A stretch of DNA of 64,000 bases from Archangium gephyra (GTDB lineage: Bacteria > Myxococcota > Myxococcia > Myxococcales > Myxococcaceae). The notes under the pieces were generated by a model. The model saw nothing but the letters and a program-made list of their open reading frames with translations, searched no databases and was not told the origin of the DNA. The position numbers were made by a program, and so were the translations under genes. The stretch spans positions 84,733 to 148,732 of the forward strand of contig QFQP01000017.1 in assembly GCA_003243425.1 (NCBI GenBank), in the 5' to 3' direction. Shown one piece after another: positions 51,228 to 58,707 of the stretch (positions are counted from its first letter, which is position 1; each line of letters begins with the position of its first letter).

Positions 51228-52742
51228 ATGAAGTACGCGATCGTCGTCGTGGTGTTCGCCCTGTCGTGCGGCGAAGTGAAGGAACCCGAAGGTCTTCCGC
51301 GCCTGCCACCGTTGAGCGCCGCGCCGCTGGCGACCGAGCAACGCTGGGGCGCCACGAAGCCGGTCACACCACAGATGAATCGCCCGCCGACGAACCCCGC
51401 GCAGCTCGGCTGGCTGCTCGACAACGGCTTCGGTGACGTGCGCCTCGTCGCAGGCCTCCAGTCATCGACACAGACCATCGACGGCGCGTCGCCACCCGCC
51501 GCGGGCGCCAACCGGAAGTTGCTGCTGCGCTTCGTGCACCTCGCCGACACGCAGCTGACCGACGACGAATCACCGGCGCGCGTGGTGTCGCTGGACCAGA
51601 TGGGCCCGACGAGCGGCGCGTTCCGCCCGCAGGAAGCGTGGGGGTGTCACGCCCTCAACGCTGCGGTGCGCACCATCAATCGCGTGCATCGCGACACGCC
51701 GATCGATCTGGTGATGCTCGGAGGCGACAACATCGACAACGCGCAGCGCAACGAGGCGCGCTGGTTCCGCACCGTGCTGGGCGGCGCCGATTCGCTCGAG
51801 TGTGATTCGGGCGACGACGATGATCCGACCCCGGGGCCGTCGAACGATCCGAAAGATCCGTTTCACGTCGAAGGCCTCTCGGTGCCGTGGCGGTGGGTCA
51901 CCGGCAATCACGACGTTCTCAACCAGGGGAACTTCCCCATCACCGAGCAGCTGCGCGCGATGTCGAAGGGCACCGAAGCGAGCGTCGGCACGCGTGATGG
52001 GTCGAAGCCCGGCGGAGGCCCCACCACCGAAGGCCCCGTTGCCGCCGACGATGAGCGCGAGCCGATGAACGGCGCCGAGCTGCTGACCTTCATTTCCGAC
52101 GATGGTGACGGTCACGGCCTGCGCACCGCCGGCGCGACCACCGACGGCAAGGCGTTCTACGCCATCGACGTCGGTGACTCGTTGCGGCTCGTGGTGCTCG
52201 ACACCGCAGCGCCGACCGGCGGCTCCGACGGGCTGTTGTTGCGCACCGACGTCGACGCGCGCGTGAAGCCGCTGCTCGACGAAGCAGAAGCGCAGGGCCG
52301 CTACGTGCTGCTGTTCTCGCACCACGCCGCGCGCGCGTTGACCGACGGTTCGGGCTTCGGCGGCTCGCAGCAGTCCGGCGCGATGCTGACCGCGGAGTGG
52401 CGCGAATTCCTGGGCGCGTATCCACACGTGGTGATGCACATCGCCGCGCACTCGCATGAGTACCGCGCTGGCGTCGCGCGACCGCTGGGTGGTCACCCGT
52501 TCTTCGAAACCGAGAGCGCGTCGCTCACCGACTGGCCCGCACAGGTGCGGATGTTCGAGGTGTGGAACGAAGACAACGGCTTGCTTCACGTGCGCGCGGT
52601 GCCGCTCGATTTCTCGGAAGAAAACGACGCACTCGCTGCCGAATTCCGCAGACGGTCAGCGGCAGACTTCACCTCGGGCTGGGCGGGCGCGACCGCGGGC
52701 GATGAAGGCGCCGTCGACTTCTGGTTCCCCGTCGTGCGTTGA
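51228..52742 (+). CDS. Calcineurin-like metallophosphoesterase lipoprotein
   Basis: A 504-residue lipoprotein (lipobox FALSC, Cys14). Metallophosphoesterase motifs occur in order: HLADTQLTDDE (motif I), LGGDNIDN (motif II), TGNHDV (motif III), FSHHAARAL (motif IV) and HIAAHSHEY (motif V). An insertion with DSGDDDDPTPGP lies between II and III. The active site appears complete. Probably an exported phosphodiesterase or phosphatase acting in the envelope. It begins 21 bp after the ClC gene. Confidence 0.83.
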   Translation: MKYAIVVVVFALSCGEVKEPEGLPRLPPLSAAPLATEQRWGATKPVTPQMNRPPTNPAQLGWLLDNGFGDVRLVAGLQSSTQTIDGASPPAAGANRKLLLRFVHLADTQLTDDESPARVVSLDQMGPTSGAFRPQEAWGCHALNAAVRTINRVHRDTPIDLVMLGGDNIDNAQRNEARWFRTVLGGADSLECDSGDDDDPTPGPSNDPKDPFHVEGLSVPWRWVTGNHDVLNQGNFPITEQLRAMSKGTEASVGTRDGSKPGGGPTTEGPVAADDEREPMNGAELLTFISDDGDGHGLRTAGATTDGKAFYAIDVGDSLRLVVLDTAAPTGGSDGLLLRTDVDARVKPLLDEAEAQGRYVLLFSHHAARALTDGSGFGGSQQSGAMLTAEWREFLGAYPHVVMHIAAHSHEYRAGVARPLGGHPFFETESASLTDWPAQVRMFEVWNEDNGLLHVRAVPLDFSEENDALAAEFRRRSAADFTSGWAGATAGDEGAVDFWFPVVR

Positions 52743-52814
52743 AACGTTCGTCGCCACGACACCCGTCATCCCCTGATGGCTTTCCGAGCGCCGCTCGTGC
52801 GTTAAGCCCACGCC

Positions 52815-53984
52815 ATGCTCTTCGCGCTCGTGGTGTTCGTGGTCTCGGCTGCGCCTCCGGAGGTGTTCGACTGCAAGGCCCGCAAGTGCCGCGCCTCGAA
52901 GCAGAAGGGCGACGTATGGAAGGTCACGTTGCCGAAGGTGAAGCGCGACGACGGCGTCGAGTGCCGCGAAGCGCCGGAGGAATACTGGCTCGTGCCGAAG
53001 AGCGGGCCGGCGCAGCTGCTGCTCGAGGTGTGCAACGACGGCTACGGCGCGTCGGGCGTCGGTGAAGACAGCATCGACATCACCGCCAATGGCTTCAAAC
53101 ACTCGCGCTACGGCGGCTCGGCCTGGAGGTGGACCAGCGCCACCGAGCTCGCCTTTTCGCCCCTGCGGGTGGTGAGCGAGAGCGAGAGCAACTTCAACGC
53201 GACGATGCCGGGCTTCACGAAGGAGTCGAGCTGGAACTGGGACACCTTCCGCGGAAAGCAGGTCGACGAGGTCGCGAAGTGCAGACCAGACGGCTCGCCC
53301 GACATCGACTCCGAAGAGAGCGTGCACATCGAGAGCAGCCCGGTCCCGGTCGTGCTGTTGAGCGACGCCTTCCGCAACGGAGGCTGGAAGACGACGAGCC
53401 TCGGCGCCTGCAGCGTGCCAGCGAGCTTCGTGACCTTCGGAAAGCAGAGCGGGAAGAACGACGCGTCGTTGAGCGCCATCGCCACCTTCCCTGAAAAGGC
53501 AGCGCGCGAGCTGTACCTCGAAGTGCGAGACGACGCGTTCGTGACCGAGGCCACGAAGTGGACGCTCGCGGATCACGTGGAGCTCTGGTTCGCCTCGAGC
53601 GCCGGCGCGTGGGACGAATGCGTCGGCACCCGAGGCGGCGTGCAGTTCGGCGTGTCGCTCGATGGGAAGGTGAACGTCGGCTTCGGCGAGCCGAACGCAT
53701 CGGCGCTCTCGGTGGAGGTCGCCAGGGCCGACGGCGTGGTGCGAATGAAGGTGCTGCTCACCGGCCTGCCGGACGACTTCGTGGGCATCGTGTATTCGGA
53801 CAGCGACGACGGAAAGAAGCAGAAGGCGCTGCTGGCGACGAGCCAGCTCAAGTTCGCCAGCGTGCCGACCTTCAGTGGTTGGAAGAAGTTCCCCCGTGAC
53901 ATCGCGGCCTGCGACGTGAGCGACGGAGCGTTGAAACCGAAGAACACGCGCGTGTTCGAGCCGAAGACCGCCGTCATCGAGTGA
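52815..53984 (+). CDS. Secreted protein of unknown function
   Basis: A 389-residue protein with a signal peptide ending near VVSAAPP. Two beta-rich halves are visible: about 20-160 and 170-385. The second half contains WTLADHVELWFASS, VQFGVSLDGKVNVGF and GWKKFPRDIAACD, suggesting a carbohydrate-binding-type jelly roll, but this is only a structural impression. It has eight or so Cys, several of which could pair. Not recognised as a family. Convergent with the PAP2 gene across 28 bp. Confidence 0.62.
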   Translation: MLFALVVFVVSAAPPEVFDCKARKCRASKQKGDVWKVTLPKVKRDDGVECREAPEEYWLVPKSGPAQLLLEVCNDGYGASGVGEDSIDITANGFKHSRYGGSAWRWTSATELAFSPLRVVSESESNFNATMPGFTKESSWNWDTFRGKQVDEVAKCRPDGSPDIDSEESVHIESSPVPVVLLSDAFRNGGWKTTSLGACSVPASFVTFGKQSGKNDASLSAIATFPEKAARELYLEVRDDAFVTEATKWTLADHVELWFASSAGAWDECVGTRGGVQFGVSLDGKVNVGFGEPNASALSVEVARADGVVRMKVLLTGLPDDFVGIVYSDSDDGKKQKALLATSQLKFASVPTFSGWKKFPRDIAACDVSDGALKPKNTRVFEPKTAVIE

Positions 53985-54012
53985 GCGCGTGCCGTGACGC
54001 GCGTCATCGGCT

Positions 54013-54606
54013 TCAGAAGAACGACACGAGCGCGCCGCACAACACGCCAAGCAACGACCCCGCCGCGACGTCGCTCGGGAAATGAACCCCGAGCCACACG
54101 CGCGAGAACACCACGCCCGCCGCCCACGCACTCACGACCCACGCGAGCGGGTGGCCGATGAGCACCAGCGCCACCGCCAACGCCACCGACGTCGCCGCGT
54201 GCGTCGAAGGGAACGAGTGATGTTCACCCGGCGCCCAGATGCCACGCGTAATCCCATGCGTCGACGCGAACGGGCGTGACCGCTTCACGACCCGCTTCAC
54301 CACGCTGCCGATGATCAAGGCCACCAGCGCCGTCGCCATGGCTCGGAGAAAGTCGAGCTGGCGCGGCATCACGCTCACGTCGAACTGCAGCAGGCCCCAC
54401 AGCCCGATGGAGAGCGCAGCCCACACCCCTCCAGCACCGGACCACGAGAGCGCGACGCACACCCAGGTGATGACGCGATGTCGACGGCGCGCCTCGAGCG
54501 CCTTGCTGATCCGCACGTCCCACGCGACGACCCGCTGCATGCGGCGACTCATACCGCGCAAGAACCGGAATGCGATGCCCATGTGCGCGCCGTACTTGAG
54601 CGTCAT
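54013..54606 (-). CDS. PAP2-family phosphatase
   Basis: The protein has 197 residues from the ATG with AGG upstream (an ATG at 54582 gives 189 residues). Membrane protein with about five helices. The three PAP2 motifs are legible: KRVVKRSRPF, HSFPSTHAATS (PSTH in place of PSGH) and SRVWLGVHFPSDV. These enzymes remove phosphate from phosphatidate, lipid A or undecaprenyl diphosphate. Its start codon overlaps that of the divergent 2OG-Fe(II) gene within CATG. So at least one of the two starts may lie elsewhere. Confidence 0.8.
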   Translation of the reverse strand: MTLKYGAHMGIAFRFLRGMSRRMQRVVAWDVRISKALEARRRHRVITWVCVALSWSGAGGVWAALSIGLWGLLQFDVSVMPRQLDFLRAMATALVALIIGSVVKRVVKRSRPFASTHGITRGIWAPGEHHSFPSTHAATSVALAVALVLIGHPLAWVVSAWAAGVVFSRVWLGVHFPSDVAAGSLLGVLCGALVSFF

Positions 54607-55390
54607 GAACGACCTGCGCATTCACGCGGCCGCGGGCGTGTACTGCCGCTCGACGTGCACCACGCACCCACCCACCGCCTTCTTCGACGACGCCGAGCTC
54701 GCGCGCCGTGCGGGCCTTCGACCGTGCCCGACGTGCAGACCCGATGACGCACTGATGACGCGCGGCTTCGAGGTCTGGCCACAGCTGTTGACGCACGCGC
54801 AGTGCGACGCGGTCACCGCGCTCTACGACGACGCGTCACGCTTTCGCAGCAAGGTGGTGATGGCGCGTCACAACTTCGGGCGTGGTGAGTACCAGTACTT
54901 CGGCTACCCGCTGCCCGAGCTGATCAGCACCCTGCGAAGCGAGCTCTACCAACGGCTCGCGCCCATCGCGCAGAAGTGGACCGGCGCGCCCTTCCCCATG
55001 ACGCACGCGGAGTTCGTGCGGGGCTGTCATGACGCAGGTCAGACACGGCCCACGCCGCTGCTGCTGCGGTACGGCGAAGGCGACTTCAACTGCCTGCACC
55101 AGGACCTCTACGGCGAGCGCGTATTCCCGCTGCAGGTCGCGATTCTGTTGTCGCAGCCGGGCCGCGACTTCACGGGCGGAGAGTTCGTGCTCACCGAGCA
55201 ACGGCCCCGCATGCAGTCGCGGGTGCACGTCGTACCCCTGTCGAAAGGTGACGCCGTGGCGTTCGCGGTCAACCACGTTCCCAGGCGCGGTGCGCGCGGA
55301 ACGTGGAGGGCGTCGCTGCGTCACGGGGTGAGCGTCGTTCGCAGCGGTGCGCGCCACACCCTCGGCCTCCTCTTTCACGACGCGCCGTGA
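54605..55390 (+). CDS. 2OG-Fe(II) oxygenase with N-terminal Ada-type four-cysteine motif
   Basis: A 261-residue protein. The first ~50 residues carry YCRSTC and RPCPTCRPD, a C-x3-C...C-x2-C set (Cys14, 18, 41, 44) followed by RPD, as in the Ada N-terminal methyl-phosphotriester-accepting zinc domain, though the internal spacing is 22 instead of 26 residues. The rest is a 2OG-Fe(II) oxygenase: HQD (His165, Asp167), RHGVS (His240) and RSGARHTLG (Arg250). FPLQVAILLSQPG and GGEFVLTEQRPRM match a family sometimes found near alkylation-repair genes. AlkB follows on the same strand. The enzyme may repair alkylated DNA or another macromolecule. Starts within CATG shared with PAP2. Confidence 0.75.
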   Translation: MNDLRIHAAAGVYCRSTCTTHPPTAFFDDAELARRAGLRPCPTCRPDDALMTRGFEVWPQLLTHAQCDAVTALYDDASRFRSKVVMARHNFGRGEYQYFGYPLPELISTLRSELYQRLAPIAQKWTGAPFPMTHAEFVRGCHDAGQTRPTPLLLRYGEGDFNCLHQDLYGERVFPLQVAILLSQPGRDFTGGEFVLTEQRPRMQSRVHVVPLSKGDAVAFAVNHVPRRGARGTWRASLRHGVSVVRSGARHTLGLLFHDAP

Positions 55391-55632
55391 CCACGCCCCG
55401 CAGCGACCTCTCGCGAAGGCAGGTGGCCGAGGGCGCCATCGAAGTGACGCGAGAGCTGGGCGTCGAAGTGAGCGCGAGCCGCCGGCACGGTCACACCCGG
55501 TGCGCGGAGGAAGCAGGTGCGCGGCGGCCCGACGAGGCAATACGTCGGCAGTTTCGTGACGCGCGAGACGACGCGCAGCGCCGCCCTGCTCGCCTGGCGA
55601 GATTCGGGCCTCGTGTGAGCTGGCTAAGGTGA
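55387..55632 (+). CDS. Possible small protein coupled to the 2OG-Fe(II) gene
   Basis: An 81-residue frame starts at a GTG overlapping the preceding stop (GTGA). It is rich in Arg, Ala and Glu, without recognised domains. The overlap supports translation, but codon use is untypical and the frame might be a remnant of a decayed gene or chance. The 323-bp stretch 55391-55713 holds no other gene that I can support. Confidence 0.28.
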   Translation: MTTPRSDLSRRQVAEGAIEVTRELGVEVSASRRHGHTRCAEEAGARRPDEAIRRQFRDARDDAQRRPARLARFGPRVSWLR

Positions 55633-55713
55633 CCGCATGACGCGCGAGAACGCAGACGACATCAGCAGCTTCAGTCAGCACCGCCTCCCATCGCGCTCCG
55701 CGGCACTGAGCAG

Positions 55714-56358
55714 ATGACGTCGACGTTCGATTTCCTCTCGCGCGAGCAACTCGGCCCGCAGTCGTTCGTGCTGCGCGGCTTCGCCCTCGACGTCGCTGAT
55801 CAGCTGCTGCGCGACGTGGAGCAGGTGATCAGCGCTTCGCCGTTCAGAAATCTCATCACTCCCGGCGGGCTCACCATGTCCGTGGGCATGACCAATTGCG
55901 GGGCCTTCGGCTGGGTCTCCGACCGCACGGGCTACCGCTACGACCCCATCGACCCGCTCACGAAGCAGCCGTGGCCCGCGATGCCCAGGTCGTTCGCGTC
56001 ACTCGCCACGCGCGCCGCACGTGAGGCCGGGTTCGACGACTGCACCGCCGAAGCCTGTCTCATCAACCAGTACCTGCCGGGAACGAAGCTCTCGCTGCAT
56101 CAGGATCGCGACGAGCAGGACTTGAGTCAGCCCATCGTGTCGGTGTCACTCGGGCTCCCGGCGACGTTCATGTTCGGAGGGCACCAACGCTCCGACCCCA
56201 CGCAGAAGTACGCGCTGCAACACGGAGACGTCGTGGTCTGGGGCGGCGTCGATCGCCTCCGGTTTCACGGCGTCGCGCCCGTGAAAGACGGCGACCATTC
56301 CCGCACCGGCCGCCGCCGCATCAACCTCACCTTCCGGCGCGTCACGGCGATGCGGTGA
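55714..56358 (+). CDS. alkB: DNA oxidative demethylase AlkB
   Basis: A 214-residue AlkB homologue. Iron ligands His129 and Asp131 (LHQDRDEQD) and His185 (RFHGV), the 2OG-binding Arg pair Arg202 and Arg208 in RINLTFR, and the INQYLPGTKLSLHQD segment are all present at E. coli AlkB spacing. It removes methyl groups from 1-methyladenine and 3-methylcytosine in DNA or RNA by oxidation with 2-oxoglutarate and Fe(II). It follows the Ada-like/2OG-Fe(II) gene; the two suggest an alkylation-damage locus. No ada/AraC regulator is present in the window. Confidence 0.93.
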   Translation: MTSTFDFLSREQLGPQSFVLRGFALDVADQLLRDVEQVISASPFRNLITPGGLTMSVGMTNCGAFGWVSDRTGYRYDPIDPLTKQPWPAMPRSFASLATRAAREAGFDDCTAEACLINQYLPGTKLSLHQDRDEQDLSQPIVSVSLGLPATFMFGGHQRSDPTQKYALQHGDVVVWGGVDRLRFHGVAPVKDGDHSRTGRRRINLTFRRVTAMR

Positions 56359-56448
56359 GGCGCTGATCGTCGGCGCGTGCCGAAGCAGACCGCGTCGAAG
56401 TCGCGTTCTTTCAAGTCAGCGCGGACACACTTCGGTACGAGGCGCGCC

Positions 56449-56814
56449 ATGCGCTTCGCTCACGCCGTCGCCGGAACCCGCGCCTTCATCGCGCTCGTCT
56501 TCTCCATCGCGTTCATCGTGGTGCCCGAAGACATGATGCCCGGCAGCTCGGCCGAACCGGCGCGCTCGCTCGCGCTGCTCTTCGTGAGCCGCAACATCGC
56601 CTTCGGCGTCGCGCTGCTCGTACTCGCCGTCAGGCGCATCGACGTGCCGCTGGCGTGGGTGTTGATCATCGACGTCGCGTTGCAGCTCTACGACGCGGCG
56701 TACGCGCACGACGCGACGGCCGTCGTGCCCGTCGTCATCGGCGTGCTCGAGGCGCTCGCCGCACGCCAACTGCTCAGCGGCGCGGCACTGAAGGAGAAGG
56801 CTTCGGCGGCGTGA
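56449..56814 (+). CDS. Small membrane protein of unknown function
   Basis: A 121-residue protein from the ATG at 56449, preceded by GAGG at 6-7 bp. A GTG at 56377 would add a basic N-terminal extension. Four hydrophobic helices (about 8-28, 42-62, 70-88, 95-112) resemble small DUF4267-type membrane proteins, but I cannot fix the family. The last 41 bp overlap the convergent kinase gene. Confidence 0.6.
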   Translation: MRFAHAVAGTRAFIALVFSIAFIVVPEDMMPGSSAEPARSLALLFVSRNIAFGVALLVLAVRRIDVPLAWVLIIDVALQLYDAAYAHDATAVVPVVIGVLEALAARQLLSGAALKEKASAA

Positions 56815-58603
56815 GTGAGCCCGCGCGCGTCTCGTGCGTCGGCGGAAAGCGCACGGTGAACGTCGTGCCGTGCCCGTCTTCGTTCGCGCGCGCGGTGATT
56901 TCGCCCATGTGCGCGTCGACGATTCGTTTCACCACCGCCAGCCCGAGGCCCGTGCCCGTCGCCTTGGTGGTGAAGAACGGCTGGAACATCTTCTCGGTTG
57001 CGCGCTGCGTGAGGCCCACGCCCTCGTCGCGAACGCGCACGCACAACCACGTGCCGCCCTGGTGCGGCTCGAGCGTCGCTTCGACCATCACCGTGCCTCC
57101 GCGCGGCATGGCCTGCGCTGCGTTGACGATGAGGTTCACGAGCGCCTGCTTGAGCAGGTGCGCGTCGAGCGGGAACGGCGGCAGCTCCCGCGGGAACTCG
57201 GTCAGCACCCGCACGTTGGCGTTGAGCGTCGACTGGGCCGCCGCGTCGACCGCGTTGGCGATGATGGGCTCGACCGCGTTGGCCTTCTTCACCAGCTCGT
57301 ACGGCCGCACGAAGTCGAGCAGGTCGCCGACGATGCGGTTCAGGCGGTCGGCCTCTTCCCCAACCATGTTGAGCAGCATCTCCGAGTCACCGGTGGGCTT
57401 GAGCAACCGCTTCAACGTGGTGAGCGAATTGAAGATGACGCCGAGCGGGTTTCGAACCTCGTGCGCCATCACCGCGGCCAGCTCACCGAGCGCCGCCAGC
57501 TTCTCGTGGCGAACGAGCTCCTGCTGCGTGCGGCCGAGCTCGTCGTAGGACTTCTTCAAGTCTGCGTAGAGCCGCCCCGATTCGTCGTACAGGCGTGCCC
57601 GCTCGAGCAGCGCCGCCATCTGCACGCCGAGAATTTCAGCCGAGCGCACTTCGGGATCTTCGAAGCCCGCGTCGCGGCGGCGGCCCAGCGTCAGCAACCC
57701 GACCGGCTTGCCTTCGATGGTGAGCGGCACCACCGCCATGTGAAGAAAGCCCTCGCCGGCGACCAGGGCCGAATCGACCGGCAGCTTCGCGACGGGCACC
57801 GCCAACGGCGCCACCAGCACCGGCTGCCCCGGCGGTAACGAGAAGCGCTGGTACTTGCCGACCGCCGGGCCCGAGGTGCCGAAGGCCTCGACCATCAGGT
57901 ACTCGTCGGTGTCGGTGTTGTAGCGGTGGAAGATGGTCGCGTCGCTCTGCGTGGTGCGCGCGACGGTGCCCAGCGCGCGATGACACAACGCCGCATAGTC
58001 GGCCTGCGCTCCCGAGACGGCGAGCTCATGCACCAGCTCGAGCTCGGCGGTGCGCCGCTCGAGTCGCTCGAAGCCGGTGCAGACCTCGAGCGCCGTGCCC
58101 AGCTGCAAGGTGAAGAGCCTGAAGATGCTCACGTCGTCGTCGCGGAGGTCGTCATGCAACACCACCAGCCCGCCCCACTGCGCACCGCCCACGTGCAGCG
58201 GCGAGGTGATGGCCGCCTTCGGCATCTGCGTGAGCGCGTCTGACGTCAGCTGCGTGCCGCCCAGCGCCTCGGCGTATTCCTGCAGCGCCGCCGGCATGTC
58301 GGTGATCAACATCGGCCCCGCGTTGGTGCCGAACAACGTGCCCGCCAACAACGGCCAGCGCCCCGCGTCACCGCCGAACCCGCGCAGCACGCCCAGAACG
58401 CCGGGGTGCGCCGACAGGTAACGCATGCCGAACACGCCACGGTCCAGTGACACCAACGCCACCTGGAGGCCCAGCGCCTCGAGCCCGTGACCCGTGGTGG
58501 CGATGAGCTCCTTGATGCTGCGGGTGCGCTGAACCGCCAGCGCCACGTCCGTCACAGCCGTCAGCAGCCCGTCACCGTGTAAAAGCGCTTTCGAACGAGA
58601 CAT
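56774..58603 (-). CDS. Soluble sensor histidine kinase with GAF domains
   Basis: A 609-residue kinase without transmembrane segments. Two GAF-like regions (about 25-180 and 205-345) sense small molecules or light/redox. A coiled coil follows (RLYADLKKSYDELGRTQQEL), then HisKA with AVMAHEVRNPLG, N box NLIVNAAQAM, G1 VRDEGVG and G2 TTKATGTGLGLA. The C-terminal tail is Pro-rich. No response regulator is adjacent, so it is an orphan kinase, common in myxobacteria. The 3' end overlaps the membrane-protein gene by 41 bp. Confidence 0.9.
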   Translation of the reverse strand: MSRSKALLHGDGLLTAVTDVALAVQRTRSIKELIATTGHGLEALGLQVALVSLDRGVFGMRYLSAHPGVLGVLRGFGGDAGRWPLLAGTLFGTNAGPMLITDMPAALQEYAEALGGTQLTSDALTQMPKAAITSPLHVGGAQWGGLVVLHDDLRDDDVSIFRLFTLQLGTALEVCTGFERLERRTAELELVHELAVSGAQADYAALCHRALGTVARTTQSDATIFHRYNTDTDEYLMVEAFGTSGPAVGKYQRFSLPPGQPVLVAPLAVPVAKLPVDSALVAGEGFLHMAVVPLTIEGKPVGLLTLGRRRDAGFEDPEVRSAEILGVQMAALLERARLYDESGRLYADLKKSYDELGRTQQELVRHEKLAALGELAAVMAHEVRNPLGVIFNSLTTLKRLLKPTGDSEMLLNMVGEEADRLNRIVGDLLDFVRPYELVKKANAVEPIIANAVDAAAQSTLNANVRVLTEFPRELPPFPLDAHLLKQALVNLIVNAAQAMPRGGTVMVEATLEPHQGGTWLCVRVRDEGVGLTQRATEKMFQPFFTTKATGTGLGLAVVKRIVDAHMGEITARANEDGHGTTFTVRFPPTHETRAGSLTPPKPSPSVPRR

Positions 58604-58707
58604 GCGCGCTCCTGTTTCGACCCTGAGTCGCTCTCACCGGGCGAGAAAATCACTTTGAAACCGAGGATTTACGAAACATAGCCCTGTGCACGGGCGATAA
58701 CACGCCC

